NCBI RefSeq assembly: GCF_048066115.1
Contig: NZ_JBLTYX010000011.1
Location: 1-64,000, forward strand
DNA from: Niveispirillum sp048066115
Lineage (GTDB): Bacteria; Pseudomonadota; Alphaproteobacteria; Azospirillales; Azospirillaceae
Reading direction: 5' to 3'
Length of the DNA stretch: 64,000 nt
Shown: piece after piece, positions 41,169-50,794 of the stretch
Position numbering within the stretch: the first letter of the stretch is position 1
Layout of the letters: each line of letters starts with the position of its first letter
Translations under genes and position numbers: made by a program
The notes under the pieces: generated by a model
Databases searched by the model: none
What the model saw: only the letters and a program-made list of their open reading frames with translations
What the model was told of the DNA's origin: nothing

Positions 41169-42134
41169 TCACACGAACGACGCCGGTTTCGCCGCCGCCG
41201 CCCGGTATTCCTCCTTCATGCGCGCCACCAGGTCGGCCACCGGGGGCGCGTCATGGATGGTGCCGATGCCCTGGCCGGCCGACCAGATATCCTTCCAGGC
41301 CTTCTTCTTCGACCAATCCTCGATCGACAGGTTGGGATCGGCGGCCCCGCCGGAAATGGCATTCACGTCAATGCCGTTGGCGGCGACGCTGGGGCCCAGA
41401 TAGTTGCCGGGGATGCCGCTGAACATCGGCGTATAGACGATGTCGACGGCGGCATGGTCGATCAGCATCTGCTTGTATTCCGCCGGGGCATTGCCCTCCG
41501 CGGTCGCGATGAAGCGGGTGCCGACATAGGCGAAATCGGCCCCCATCACCTCCGCCGCGCGCACCTGCGCGCCGGACGAGATGGCACCGGCCAGCACGAT
41601 CGGCCCGTCGAAGAATTCCCGCACCTCCGACAAAAGCGCGAAGGGAGAGGTGGTGCCGGCATGGCCGCCGGCACCGGCCGCTACCAGGATCAGCCCGTCC
41701 ACCCCCGCCTCGATCGCCTTTTTGGCGTGGCGGATATTGGTGACGTCGTGGAAGACCAGACCGCCATAGGAATGGATGGCATCGACGATGCCGACGGGGG
41801 CACCGACCGAGGTGATGGCCAGCGGCACCTTGTGCTTGACCAGCAGTTCCACGTCACCCTGCAGGCGGGTGTTGGAGCGGTGGACGATCAGGTTGACGCC
41901 GAACGGTGCCACCGGCTTGCCCGGATGGGCGGCGGCATGGTCGACCAGTTCGGCGGTGATCCGGCCCAGCCATTCATCCAGCTGTTCGGCCTGGCGGGCA
42001 TTCAGGCTGGGGAAGGTGCCGACGATCCCGGCCTTGCATTCGGCCAGCACCAGATCGGGATAGCTGACGATGAACATCGGCGAGGCGATGACGGGCAGCG
42101 ACAGCTTTCCAGAAAACAGGCTGGGGATCGGCAT
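41169..42134 (-). CDS. Nitronate monooxygenase family flavoprotein
   Basis: A 321-residue FMN-dependent TIM-barrel enzyme that oxidises alkyl nitronates or related toxic compounds. Family features are LPVIASPMFIVSYPDLVLAECKAG at the start, FGVNLIVH, GLILVAAGAGGHAGTTSPFALL (the conserved HAG flavin loop) and VLAGAISSGAQVRAAEVMGADFAYVGTRF for phosphate binding. The end, with WSAGQGIGTIHDAPPVADLVARM, matches class I NMO. Enoyl-ACP reductase FabK is a relative, but the active-site HAG(T/H) pattern and lack of fab neighbours favour NMO. It is divergent from psuG. Confidence 0.92.
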   Translation of the reverse strand: MPIPSLFSGKLSLPVIASPMFIVSYPDLVLAECKAGIVGTFPSLNARQAEQLDEWLGRITAELVDHAAAHPGKPVAPFGVNLIVHRSNTRLQGDVELLVKHKVPLAITSVGAPVGIVDAIHSYGGLVFHDVTNIRHAKKAIEAGVDGLILVAAGAGGHAGTTSPFALLSEVREFFDGPIVLAGAISSGAQVRAAEVMGADFAYVGTRFIATAEGNAPAEYKQMLIDHAAVDIVYTPMFSGIPGNYLGPSVAANGIDVNAISGGAADPNLSIEDWSKKKAWKDIWSAGQGIGTIHDAPPVADLVARMKEEYRAAAAKPASFV

Positions 42135-42331
42135 CTTCGGTCATTCCTCCTGGCAGCGCCTTCGCGGCGGATTGTTTCGTCCGCATTTTTAGCACGCTCG
42201 TTCGCGCGCTTCCACAACCCCGGTGGTAGGCCCGGTGGCGTGCGCATGGCCGCCCCTGCTTCGGTTGGCGTTGCGCCGGGCGGGGCGGGCGTTGCATTCT
42301 CCGCCCAACTTTGATGCCAAGGGCCGGACCC

Positions 42332-43297
<966 letters not shown>

Positions 43298-43322
43298 GGG
43301 TGGCGGGGTTACCCCGCCACCC
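43298..43322. terminator. Hairpin between psuG and malQ with the malQ stop codon in its loop
   Basis: GGGTGGCGGGG (43298-43308) and CCCCGCCACCC (43312-43322) are perfect complements around TTA (43309-43311). The TTA is the malQ stop codon read from the other strand. It may end both convergent transcripts, although the stem on the malQ side is coding sequence. Confidence 0.6.
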
Positions 43323-44823
43323 GCCCCGCCGCCGCCGTCAGATCGCGCAGCCGCTCCGCATCCTCGTCCCGCCACTGACCCGGCTTCAGGCGCCAGCCCC
43401 AGTTGCCGTCGGGCAGGCCGGGGACGTTCATGCGGCCTTCCGTGCCCATGCCCAGCACATCCTGCACCGGTGTGACCACCAGTTCGGAATTCACCCCCAG
43501 GGCGAAGCGGATGAAATCCCAGTGCAGCTCGCGCCCGTCACTGTTCAGATACGACCGGATGCGCTGCCCCAGCTCCCCGTCCAGCCCGCCGCGCGAGGCG
43601 ACCCAGCCCAGGATCGTGTCATTGTCATGCGTGCCCGTATAGAACACGGAATGCGCTGAATACCGGCCCGGATCGTAATGCCAGGGCTCGAAATGGTCGC
43701 CCCATTCGAAGGGCAGCACCCGCATGCCGGGGAAGCCGAAATGGTCGCGCAGCCGTTCCACCTCCGGCGTGATCACGCCCAGATCCTCGGCGATGATCGG
43801 CAGTTCCCCGAACTTGTCGCGCAGTGACTGGAACAGCTCATACCCCGGTGCCGGCACCCAGCGGCCATTGATCGCCGTTTCCTCATGCGCCGGTATTTCC
43901 CAATAGGCCTCGAACCCCCGGAAATGGTCGATGCGGACCATGTCGACACTTTCCAGCGTCTTGGCGATGCGCCGGTGCCACCAGGCGAAACCGTCGGCCC
44001 GATGCGCGTCCCAGCGATAGAGCGGGTTGCCCCAGCGCTGGCCCGTCGCACTGAAATAATCGGGTGGCACGCCGGCGACGATGGTCGGCCGGCCCGATCC
44101 GTCCAGTTCGAACAGGTCGCGGCGCGACCAGACATCGGCACTGTCACCGGCCACGAAGATCGGGATGTCGCCCATGATGCGGATGCCGCGCCCGTTCGCA
44201 TCCTTCTTCAGCGCCATCCATTGCCGGAAGAACAGGAACTGCTGCACCTTCACCTTCTTGATTTCGAAGGACAAGGTGTGCCGCGCCTCCCCGATGCCGA
44301 TCGGATCGCGGCTGGCATAAAGCGCATTCCAGTCCAGCCAGGCCGCCCCGCCATGCTTGGCTTTCAACACGGTGTAGAGCGCGTAATCATCCAGCCATTC
44401 GGCATCGTTGCGCGCCCTGAACAGCTCGAAATCGCCCCATTCATCATCGCTGGACGGGCGCTTCAGGAAATCGCCGGCGACGATGTCCAGGGCCGCCAGC
44501 TTCGCCGCCGCGACCCCGTCATAATCCACCCGCTCCGCCTCGTTCCCCGGCAACCGTTCCAGCAGGACTTCATCCGCGAACCCGTCCGCCACCAGATCGT
44601 CGAAGCTGATCAGCAGCGGGTTGCCGGCGAAGCTGGACAGGGCGGAATAGGGGCTGTTGCCCAGGCTGGTGGGGGCCAGCGGCAGGATCTGCCACACGCT
44701 CTGCCCCGCCGCCTGCACCTGTTCCAGGAAGGCACGGGTCGCCGGCCCCATGTCGCCGATGCCATGCCCGCCGGGCAGCGAGGTCGGGTGCAACAGAAGG
44801 CCGCTGGCGCGCTGGATATTCAT
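43309..44823 (-). CDS. malQ: 4-alpha-glucanotransferase (GH77)
   Basis: Amylomaltase, transferring alpha-1,4-glucan segments in maltodextrin or glycogen metabolism; cytoplasmic, 504 residues. The start at 44823 (MNIQRASGLLLHPTSLPGGHGIGDMGP) is the usual GH77 opening. The nucleophile Asp is in MVRIDHFRGFEAYWEIP, the acid/base Glu in LPIIAEDLGVITPEV, and the transition-state Asp in FYTGTHDNDTI. QFLFFRQW and FVAGDSADVW are also conserved. It is the short bacterial type without an N-terminal domain extension. It is divergent from the GH15/phosphorylase-kinase-like gene, and the shared 136-base region has a palindrome (44886-44900). Confidence 0.96.
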   Translation of the reverse strand: MNIQRASGLLLHPTSLPGGHGIGDMGPATRAFLEQVQAAGQSVWQILPLAPTSLGNSPYSALSSFAGNPLLISFDDLVADGFADEVLLERLPGNEAERVDYDGVAAAKLAALDIVAGDFLKRPSSDDEWGDFELFRARNDAEWLDDYALYTVLKAKHGGAAWLDWNALYASRDPIGIGEARHTLSFEIKKVKVQQFLFFRQWMALKKDANGRGIRIMGDIPIFVAGDSADVWSRRDLFELDGSGRPTIVAGVPPDYFSATGQRWGNPLYRWDAHRADGFAWWHRRIAKTLESVDMVRIDHFRGFEAYWEIPAHEETAINGRWVPAPGYELFQSLRDKFGELPIIAEDLGVITPEVERLRDHFGFPGMRVLPFEWGDHFEPWHYDPGRYSAHSVFYTGTHDNDTILGWVASRGGLDGELGQRIRSYLNSDGRELHWDFIRFALGVNSELVVTPVQDVLGMGTEGRMNVPGLPDGNWGWRLKPGQWRDEDAERLRDLTAAAGRVAG

Positions 44824-44885
44824 GGTCGGGCGGGTCTTTCCATGGGGCCGCAAGGGGCCGTGCGGCGCTATGATTTCGCAAGCCA

Positions 44886-44900
44886 TGTTGCATTGCAACA
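44886..44900. promoter_or_regulatory. Palindromic operator candidate in the malQ/GH15 divergent promoter
   Basis: TGTTGCATTGCAACA is a perfect palindrome with a single central base. It lies 62 bases upstream of the malQ start and 59 bases upstream of the GH15-type start. LacI-family sugar regulators often bind TTGCAA-type arms, so a maltodextrin or glycogen regulator could control both genes. No regulator gene is adjacent; the role is inferred. Confidence 0.5.
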
Positions 44901-44959
44901 GTTGCGCGCGGACACAGGGCTGTTACTCTCTCCTTGTGTACATTCTCACGGGGTGCCAG

Positions 44960-47900
44960 ATGCCGGAATCGCCGCTGCCAAGGGGGATTGGCAAGCAGGG
45001 TGGACAGGCGGTGAAGACCGCGCTGGACCGGTTGTTCGACCATGTGAACCGGGTGATCCTGGCGCGCCAGCACCCGATCACCGGCCTGCTGCCGGCCAGC
45101 ACCGCCGTCACCGTCCATGGCAACTATACCCATGCCTGGGTGCGCGATAACGTCTATTCGATCATCGGCCCCTGGGCCCTGTCGCTGGCCTATCGCCGCC
45201 GGGGCGACAGCGTGGCCCGCGCCCGCCTGCTGGAACAGAGCGTGGTGAAGACCATGCGCGGCCTGTTGCAGGCCATGATGCGCCAGGCGAACAAGGTGGA
45301 GCGGTTCAAGCAGACCCAGGCCCCGCTGGACAGCCTGCACGCCATCTATTCCGCCAGCACCGGAGAGGCGGTGGCGGCCGACGATGGCTGGGGCCATTTG
45401 CAGATCGATGCCACATCCCTGTTCCTGCTGATGCTGGCGCAGATGACGCGGTCGGGCATGTCGGTCATCTACACGATGGATGAGGTCAATTTCGTCCAGA
45501 ACCTGGTGCATTATATCGGCCCCGCCTATCGCATCGCTGATTTCGGCATCTGGGAACGCGGACGCAAGATCAATGACGGCGCCGTCGAACTGAACGCCAG
45601 CTCCATCGGCATGGCCAAGGCCGCGATGGAGGCGATGCAGGGCCTGGACCTGTTCGGGGAGGATGGCGGACGTGTCGCCGTCATCCAGGCCGTCCCGGAC
45701 GAGATCGCGCGGGCCCGCGCCACCGTTGAGGCTTTGCTGCCCCGCGAATCCGGATCGAAGGAAGTGGACGCGGCCACGCTGGGCATCATCGGGTGGCCGG
45801 CCTTCGCGGTCGACGCCCCCGATCTGGTGGAGCGCACCCGCAACGAGATCCTGACCAAGCTGGCCGGCCCCTATGGCTGCAAGCGCTTCCTGACCGACGG
45901 GCACCAGACGGTGATGGAGGATCATACCCGCCTGCATTACGAGGCGGGCGAGCTGGAGCGGTTCCGCGGCATCGAGAGCGAATGGCCGCTGTTCTACACC
46001 TATTTCTACGTCACCGCGCTTTTGACCGGTGACGCCCGCGATGCCGCCGCCTGGCGGGAAAAGCTGGAATGGCTGCTGGTGGAACGCGGTGGCGACGCCC
46101 TGCTGCCGGAACTGTTCATCGTCCCGGAAGAGGCGGTGGAGGCCGAACGCGCCAACCCCGGCAGCCAGAAGCGCGTACCCAACGAGAATGTGCCGCTCTT
46201 GTGGGCGCAGAGCCTGTTCATCATGGGCCTGCTGCTGGATGAAGGGTTCCTGGCCGCCGGCGACGTGGACCCGCTGAACCGCCGCGCCAAGCTGAAGCCC
46301 AAGCCGCCGGTGCCCCTGCGGCTGGTGGTGTTGGCGGAGGATGACAAGGTCCGCGCCCAGCTGAAGGAACAGGGTGTTTCCTGCCAGACCCTGGCCCAGG
46401 CCGGCGGGTCGATCAATATCTGCCATGTCGATGTGCTGGTCGGTGCGCTTGCCGAACTGGGACGGTGCGAGGCCTTGGGCCTGTCGGGCCGGCCGCCGCG
46501 CCGGCTGGGTACCTTGATCACCGCCTGCGGCTTCCGCTTCGCGGGCCAGCCAGCCGTGATCGTGCCGACCTTCGTGGATGAACAGGACGGTTTCTATTTC
46601 ACCTATGATCACCGGTTCCTGGTCGATCGCTTGCTGTCTGAAATCGCCTATATCAACCGCACCTGGACCTTCACAAAGCCGCCCTTGCTGGTCTTCCCCG
46701 TGTCCAAGGGCATGGCGGCGGGCGAAGGCTTCGCGGAACTGGCGAAGACGCTCGCCGATCTGGTGGGCGGGCGCGTGCCCGATCTGGTGGTGCGCGGCAG
46801 CGACCTGATCGATGCCTATGCCGGTGCCCGCATCGTCGGGTTCGACGAGATCGCGCCGTCGTGCCCCGTCACCGCCCGGCCCGTGCGCGCCTGGGCCGGC
46901 GACGATGCCTTCGACTTCAAGGCCACCGCCCCCAGCGGAGAGGAGCGGCGGTATGTGGAGGAGGGGGACACGCCCTGGCTGGCCAAGTCGCTGGCGGGCG
47001 AACGCCGGGCCGACTGGCACCTGCTGATGCTGACCCTGCTCTGGGACCGGCAGGGCATGGACTTCATCACCGATGGCGGCGTGCCGCTGTGGCAGCGGGC
47101 GGAGGACCTGTACCGTGCCGCCGGCCATGCCGGCCGCTGGGACATCGTGCGCCCGCTGGCCTGGCTGCTGAACCGCCATGACGAGCGGCTGCAGGACGCG
47201 GTGAAGGAGATCGTGGTCCGGCAGAAGCATGTGATCCTGGGCGCCAGCACCGTGGATCGGCCGCTGGCCAATGCCGACATCTCCAACCGCCTGGCCACCA
47301 TCGGCGGCGACCCCGCCACCTTGATGCTGCGCGAGGAGATGCTGCTGTTCTCCGGCACGCTGATCAAGGCCAGCCCGGAACTGTTCCGCTACACCCTCTC
47401 CCTGCGCCCCGCCGACCTGCTGGGCCTGCTGGTCCGCAGCGTGGGGCGGCAGCGCGGCCTGTCGGATGCGGCGGCTTTGGAGGTGCTGAAGGCCGAAGGG
47501 CCGCACGCCATCCTGACCCGGCTGCGCCGCCTGATCTCCCGCTGTCCCGGCATGACCGGGGATTTCTGCCTGCCCGTGCTGTCGCGCGGCAGTGCCGTGG
47601 GCAATCTGGAATTCGCCATGGAGGGGGATTACTGGACCGCCCCCATGCTGATCGGCGGCGACTGGTGGGGCTGGCGCGATACCACGGGCACGCTGCTGCC
47701 CGTGCCCGAGGCCTTCTTCCGCCGGGTCTGGGAACTGCTGCGCCACGGCGACGGGTTGATCATCGCCGATCCCAGCCATCAGGAAATGCGCCTGGACAGC
47801 GCCACGCTGCGCGCCGATCGCACGCCGGGCGAGCGCGACTTCGCGCGCGAGGTGGAGGCGCGGCTGGACCGCATCATGAACCCCGAATACCGGCAGTTGA

Positions 47901-48163
47901 CGGTGGAGGCGCTGTGGGCCGTGTCGGAGATGCTGCTGGTGGATAGCACCGTCCGCCTGCCCGGCCTGATCTCCACCGACCGCATCATCGCCACCGCCGT
48001 GGCCCGCCACTGGCAGCAGCTGCATGCCGGTCAGGGCGATCCCAACGGGGCGGCGGCCTGGAAGGGCTTTTACAATTTGTCGCCGGTGAAGGCGGCGGAG
48101 CATTTCGCGGTGAGTGCGCTGGTGCTGGCGGGGCTGCAAGGGGCGGTGCCGGACGCGGCGTAG
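44960..48163 (+). CDS. GH15 family / phosphorylase kinase alpha-like protein
   Basis: A 1067-residue cytoplasmic protein related to glycoside hydrolase 15 and to the regulatory alpha/beta subunits of eukaryotic phosphorylase kinase. The start at 44960 (MPESPLPRGIGKQ) puts the family block HPITGLLPASTAVTVHGNYTHAWVRDNVYSI near the N-terminus; its YTHAWVRD matches the GH15 Y-x-x-x-W-x-RD motif. Next come DGWGHLQIDATSLFLLMLAQM, GAVELNASSIGMAKAAMEAM and GIESEWPLFYTYFYV. A long second half with alternating helices (LIADPS..., WQRAEDLYRAAGHAG) is unlike glucoamylases. Whether it hydrolyses alpha-glucans or regulates them is unknown. It sits divergent to malQ, consistent with glycogen or maltodextrin metabolism. 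Confidence 0.85.
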   Translation: MPESPLPRGIGKQGGQAVKTALDRLFDHVNRVILARQHPITGLLPASTAVTVHGNYTHAWVRDNVYSIIGPWALSLAYRRRGDSVARARLLEQSVVKTMRGLLQAMMRQANKVERFKQTQAPLDSLHAIYSASTGEAVAADDGWGHLQIDATSLFLLMLAQMTRSGMSVIYTMDEVNFVQNLVHYIGPAYRIADFGIWERGRKINDGAVELNASSIGMAKAAMEAMQGLDLFGEDGGRVAVIQAVPDEIARARATVEALLPRESGSKEVDAATLGIIGWPAFAVDAPDLVERTRNEILTKLAGPYGCKRFLTDGHQTVMEDHTRLHYEAGELERFRGIESEWPLFYTYFYVTALLTGDARDAAAWREKLEWLLVERGGDALLPELFIVPEEAVEAERANPGSQKRVPNENVPLLWAQSLFIMGLLLDEGFLAAGDVDPLNRRAKLKPKPPVPLRLVVLAEDDKVRAQLKEQGVSCQTLAQAGGSINICHVDVLVGALAELGRCEALGLSGRPPRRLGTLITACGFRFAGQPAVIVPTFVDEQDGFYFTYDHRFLVDRLLSEIAYINRTWTFTKPPLLVFPVSKGMAAGEGFAELAKTLADLVGGRVPDLVVRGSDLIDAYAGARIVGFDEIAPSCPVTARPVRAWAGDDAFDFKATAPSGEERRYVEEGDTPWLAKSLAGERRADWHLLMLTLLWDRQGMDFITDGGVPLWQRAEDLYRAAGHAGRWDIVRPLAWLLNRHDERLQDAVKEIVVRQKHVILGASTVDRPLANADISNRLATIGGDPATLMLREEMLLFSGTLIKASPELFRYTLSLRPADLLGLLVRSVGRQRGLSDAAALEVLKAEGPHAILTRLRRLISRCPGMTGDFCLPVLSRGSAVGNLEFAMEGDYWTAPMLIGGDWWGWRDTTGTLLPVPEAFFRRVWELLRHGDGLIIADPSHQEMRLDSATLRADRTPGERDFAREVEARLDRIMNPEYRQLTVEALWAVSEMLLVDSTVRLPGLISTDRIIATAVARHWQQLHAGQGDPNGAAAWKGFYNLSPVKAAEHFAVSALVLAGLQGAVPDAA

Positions 48164-48231
48164 GGGTATGCGTCCTCTCCCGCTTGCGGGACCTCTGCGA
48201 AACTCTTGGGCACCATCGTTGCCATTCTTAC

Positions 48232-48317
48232 TACCGTCACTCCGGCGAAGGCCGGGGCCCAGATCGTAGAGCAAGGCGCTTATCACTTGGGCCCCGGCCT
48301 TCGCCGGGGTGACGGTA
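48232..48317. repeat. TPAKAGAQ-type palindromic repeat, copy 2
   Basis: Arms 48232-48261 and 48288-48317 are complementary over 30 bases except one position, with a 26-base centre that closely matches copy 1 at 35951. Its left flank is shared, inverted, with the right flank of copy 1. Confidence 0.9.
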
Positions 48318-48362
48318 GAAGGGGCTTCTACGGCAGTGCAAATCCCTTAACTTAGCGCCCAT

Positions 48363-48387
48363 GGGCCTTCGCCGGGGTGACGGGGAG
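48363..48387. repeat. Half-copy of the TPAKAGAQ-type repeat
   Basis: A segment starting GGGCCTTCGCCGGGGTGACGG repeats one arm of the neighbouring palindrome with no partner arm. It lies 46 bases after copy 2 and suggests incomplete copying or decay. Confidence 0.75.
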
Positions 48388-48492
48388 TTTTGTTGGTGCC
48401 CGGAAATCTCGTCTCCGCGACAATGCCTTGATTGACCGGGCGCCTGGCCGTCGGGGAAAGCTCTGTACAGCCTTCCCCATCCCGGTGCCCTG

Positions 48493-49107
48493 ATGACCGC
48501 CCTCGTCTACCCCGTCCACACCTTCAACCGCATCGACACCGCCCCCGTCACCCTGACCGGCACCGCCGCAAGGCTGGAACCGCTGGGCATGGGGCATCTG
48601 GATGCACTGTGCGCGGTGGGGCTGGAGGGCGATATCTTCCGCTGGTATCCCACGCCGGTGCGCAGCCGGGACGAGATGGCGGCCTGGATCGGTTTCGCGC
48701 TGGCCGAACAGCAGGCGGGCCGCATGTTGCCCTTCGTCACCATCGAACAGGCGACGGGCCTTGTGGCCGGCTCCACCCGATACCTCGCCATCGACCGCGC
48801 CAACCGGCATGTGGAGATCGGCTTCACCTGGCTGGGCAAGGGGTTCCAGCGTTCCGGTGTCAACCGCGACGCCAAGCTTCTGATGCTGTCCCACGCGTTC
48901 GACGCCTGGGGCTGCATCCGGGTGGAGTTCAAGACCGACAGCAACAATATCCAGTCGCGCACGGCGCTGGCCGGCATCGGCGCGGTGGAGGAAGGCACCT
49001 TCCGCAACCATGTCGTCCGCGCCGATGGCAGCCTGCGCCACAGCGTCTATTTCTCCATCACCGACAGCGAATGGCCGTCGGTGCGGGAGCGGCTGGCGGG
49101 GGCGTAA
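48493..49107 (+). CDS. GNAT N-acetyltransferase, RimJ/RimL-like
   Basis: A 204-residue acetyl-CoA-dependent acetyltransferase. The GNAT core is seen as VAGSTRYLAIDRANRHVEIGFTWLGKGFQRSGVNRDAKLLMLSHAFDAWGCIRVEFKTDSNNIQSRTALAGIGAVEEGTFRNH. Its last part (D-x-x-N-x-x-S-x-x-A-x-x-x-x-G) is the RimJ/RimL signature. The usual Q/R-x-x-G-x-G/A pyrophosphate loop is replaced by QRSGVN. The substrate may be a protein N-terminus or a small amine. It is convergent with the GST gene, with only four bases between stop codons. Confidence 0.9.
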   Translation: MTALVYPVHTFNRIDTAPVTLTGTAARLEPLGMGHLDALCAVGLEGDIFRWYPTPVRSRDEMAAWIGFALAEQQAGRMLPFVTIEQATGLVAGSTRYLAIDRANRHVEIGFTWLGKGFQRSGVNRDAKLLMLSHAFDAWGCIRVEFKTDSNNIQSRTALAGIGAVEEGTFRNHVVRADGSLRHSVYFSITDSEWPSVRERLAGA

Positions 49108-49111
49108 CCCC

Positions 49112-49771
49112 CTACCGCACCACGATCGTCTGCGCCGACTGCACCAGCTCCGCCGCACTGATGTTCTTGGGCGGCTTCTGCAGCCCCGCCGCACAGCCCG
49201 GCCGCGCGTCCAGCTGCGCGATCCAGCGCGACAGGTGGGGCAGATCGTCGATGGGCACGCCCGACCAGTCATGGGTGCGGGCCCAGCACCAGTTGGCGAT
49301 ATCGGCGATGGAGAAATCGCCGGCCAGGAACTCATGCTCCTTCAAATGCCCGTCCAGCACGGTCAGCAGGCGCTTGGCCTCCTTCTGGTACCGATCGATG
49401 GCCGGCTGGATCTTTTCCGGGAAGTAGCGGTGGAAGACGTTGGCTTGGCCCATCATCGGCCCCACGCCGCCCATCTGGAACATCAGCCATTGCAGCACGC
49501 GGGACCGGCCCTTGGCGTCGGCCGGCATCAGGCGGCCGGTCTTTTCCGCCAGATAGATCATGATGGCGCCCGATTCGAACACGGTGAAGTCTTCGGCCCG
49601 GTCCACGATCACCGGGATGCGGCCATTGGGATTCATGGCCAGGAACCAGGGTTCCTTCTGCTCATTCTTCGACAGCGACACGAGATGGACGTTGTAGGGC
49701 AGCTCCAGCTCCTCCAGCGTGCAGGAGGCCTTGTGCCCGTTGGGCGTGGCGGCGGTGTAGAGGTCGATCAT
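49112..49771 (-). CDS. Glutathione S-transferase family protein (YfcG-like)
   Basis: A 219-residue cytosolic GST. The N-terminal thioredoxin-fold half starts MIDLYTAATPNGHKASCTLEELEL, very close to the Nu-class YfcG proteins (TPNGHK), which act as disulfide reductases with glutathione. The glutathione-binding NPNGRIPVI and FESGAIMIYLAEK (Glu-Ser) are conserved. The C-terminal helical half carries DFSIADIANWCWARTHDWSGV. The start ATG ends at 49771. It is divergent from the secreted protein gene at 49919 and convergent with GNAT. Confidence 0.93.
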   Translation of the reverse strand: MIDLYTAATPNGHKASCTLEELELPYNVHLVSLSKNEQKEPWFLAMNPNGRIPVIVDRAEDFTVFESGAIMIYLAEKTGRLMPADAKGRSRVLQWLMFQMGGVGPMMGQANVFHRYFPEKIQPAIDRYQKEAKRLLTVLDGHLKEHEFLAGDFSIADIANWCWARTHDWSGVPIDDLPHLSRWIAQLDARPGCAAGLQKPPKNISAAELVQSAQTIVVR

Positions 49772-49918
49772 GGCATCTCTCCCGATGGTCTTTGTCCCAT
49801 CATGCCCCTCCCGGCGCCGGCGTCAAACCCCGCCGGTGCCTCACCCCGCACATCGGACAGGTTTACATATCCGCAAAATTGCAGGACCCTTCCCTGAACC
49901 CCGTCGCAGGAGGCGCAG

Positions 49919-50794
49919 ATGATCGGTCGCTGGCTGGCCTTGTCCCTGGCCCTGCTGCTGCCCCCGGCGGCGCATGCCCTGGCGCAGGAGACGATCCCCG
50001 ATCTGTTGCCCGAGATCGTGGTGGAGGCACCCGGCGAGGCGCAGCTGCAGGGGTTCGTGGGCGAGGCGCTGTCGCATAGCCACAAGAAGCAGCTGGCCCG
50101 CTGGCACCGGCCGATCTGCGCCACGCTGCGCGGTTTTGTCGGCGGCCAGGAGCAGCGTTTCGCCCGGCGCCTGCAGGAGGCCGCCGCCATCGCGGGTCTG
50201 GAACAGGCGCCCGCCGGCTGCCGGCCCAATGTCATCGTCCTGCTGACCAACGATCCCGACCGGCTGGTCGATCTGATGCTGGTCAAGCATGCCCGGATAT
50301 TCGCCCCCGCCCCCCTGTCGGCGGTGCGCAGGGACCTGGGTCGCGGCGGGGCGGCGCGTTTCTGGTACCTGACCATTTCCAACAATGCCCAGGGCAATAC
50401 GCCGGACATCATGGACGTGTCCGGCACTTCGGTCGCCAGCCTGATGCGGGTGGCGCCGGGCAACGCCTCGCGCATCGGCATGGCCACGCGGGCCGATATG
50501 TTCCGCTCCCTGGTGGTGCTGGATGAAAAGGGCCTGCGCGGTCTGCCGCTGGAGGCCGTGGCCGACCATGTGGCCCTGCGCCTGCTGGGCCGCATCGATG
50601 AGACGGAGCGCACACCCGTGCCCAGCGTGCTGAACCTGTTCCAGCCGGGCGGGTTCCGCCCCATGGCGATGACCGACTGGGACCGGGCCCTGCTGCGTGA
50701 GCTTTATACGGCTCCGGTTGGCGCCGACGCCGATCGCCAGCGCCGGCAGATTGCCCGCCGCCTGGTCGAAACGGCCGGGGACGCAAAGCAATGA
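49919..50794 (+). CDS. Secreted protein of unknown function coupled to comF
   Basis: I do not recognise this 291-residue protein. The signal peptide is clear (MIGRWLALSLALLLPPAAHALA) after the ribosome binding site GCAGGAGG. The mature part starts ETIPDLLPEIVVEAPGEAQLQ and has one conspicuous pair of cysteines (RPICATLRGF and AGCRPNVIVLL). It then contains a strand-helix pattern (RPNVIVLLTNDPDRLVDLMLVKH), a Gly/Asn-rich DVSGTSVASLMRV, and a helical end with VADHVALRLLGRIDE. No metal or nucleophile motif is certain. Its stop codon overlaps the comF start (ATGA at 50791-50794), so translation is coupled. Confidence 0.7.
   Translation: MIGRWLALSLALLLPPAAHALAQETIPDLLPEIVVEAPGEAQLQGFVGEALSHSHKKQLARWHRPICATLRGFVGGQEQRFARRLQEAAAIAGLEQAPAGCRPNVIVLLTNDPDRLVDLMLVKHARIFAPAPLSAVRRDLGRGGAARFWYLTISNNAQGNTPDIMDVSGTSVASLMRVAPGNASRIGMATRADMFRSLVVLDEKGLRGLPLEAVADHVALRLLGRIDETERTPVPSVLNLFQPGGFRPMAMTDWDRALLRELYTAPVGADADRQRRQIARRLVETAGDAKQ

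Larger units (their letters stand above)
48164..48492. other. Intergenic region carrying TPAKAGAQ repeats
   Basis: A 329-base gap between the GH15-type and GNAT genes. It is occupied mainly by repeat copy 2 (48232-48317), its conserved left flank (about 48190-48231) and a half-copy (48363-48387). The last 100 bases hold no recognisable signal except the GNAT leader. Confidence 0.7.

Noticed and set aside
44570..48286. A 1238-codon open frame on the minus strand
   Set aside because: It is antisense to the GH15-type gene, has compositionally biased Gly/Gln/His/Arg-rich sequence without motifs, and starts inside a TPAKAGAQ repeat. High GC makes such frames common.
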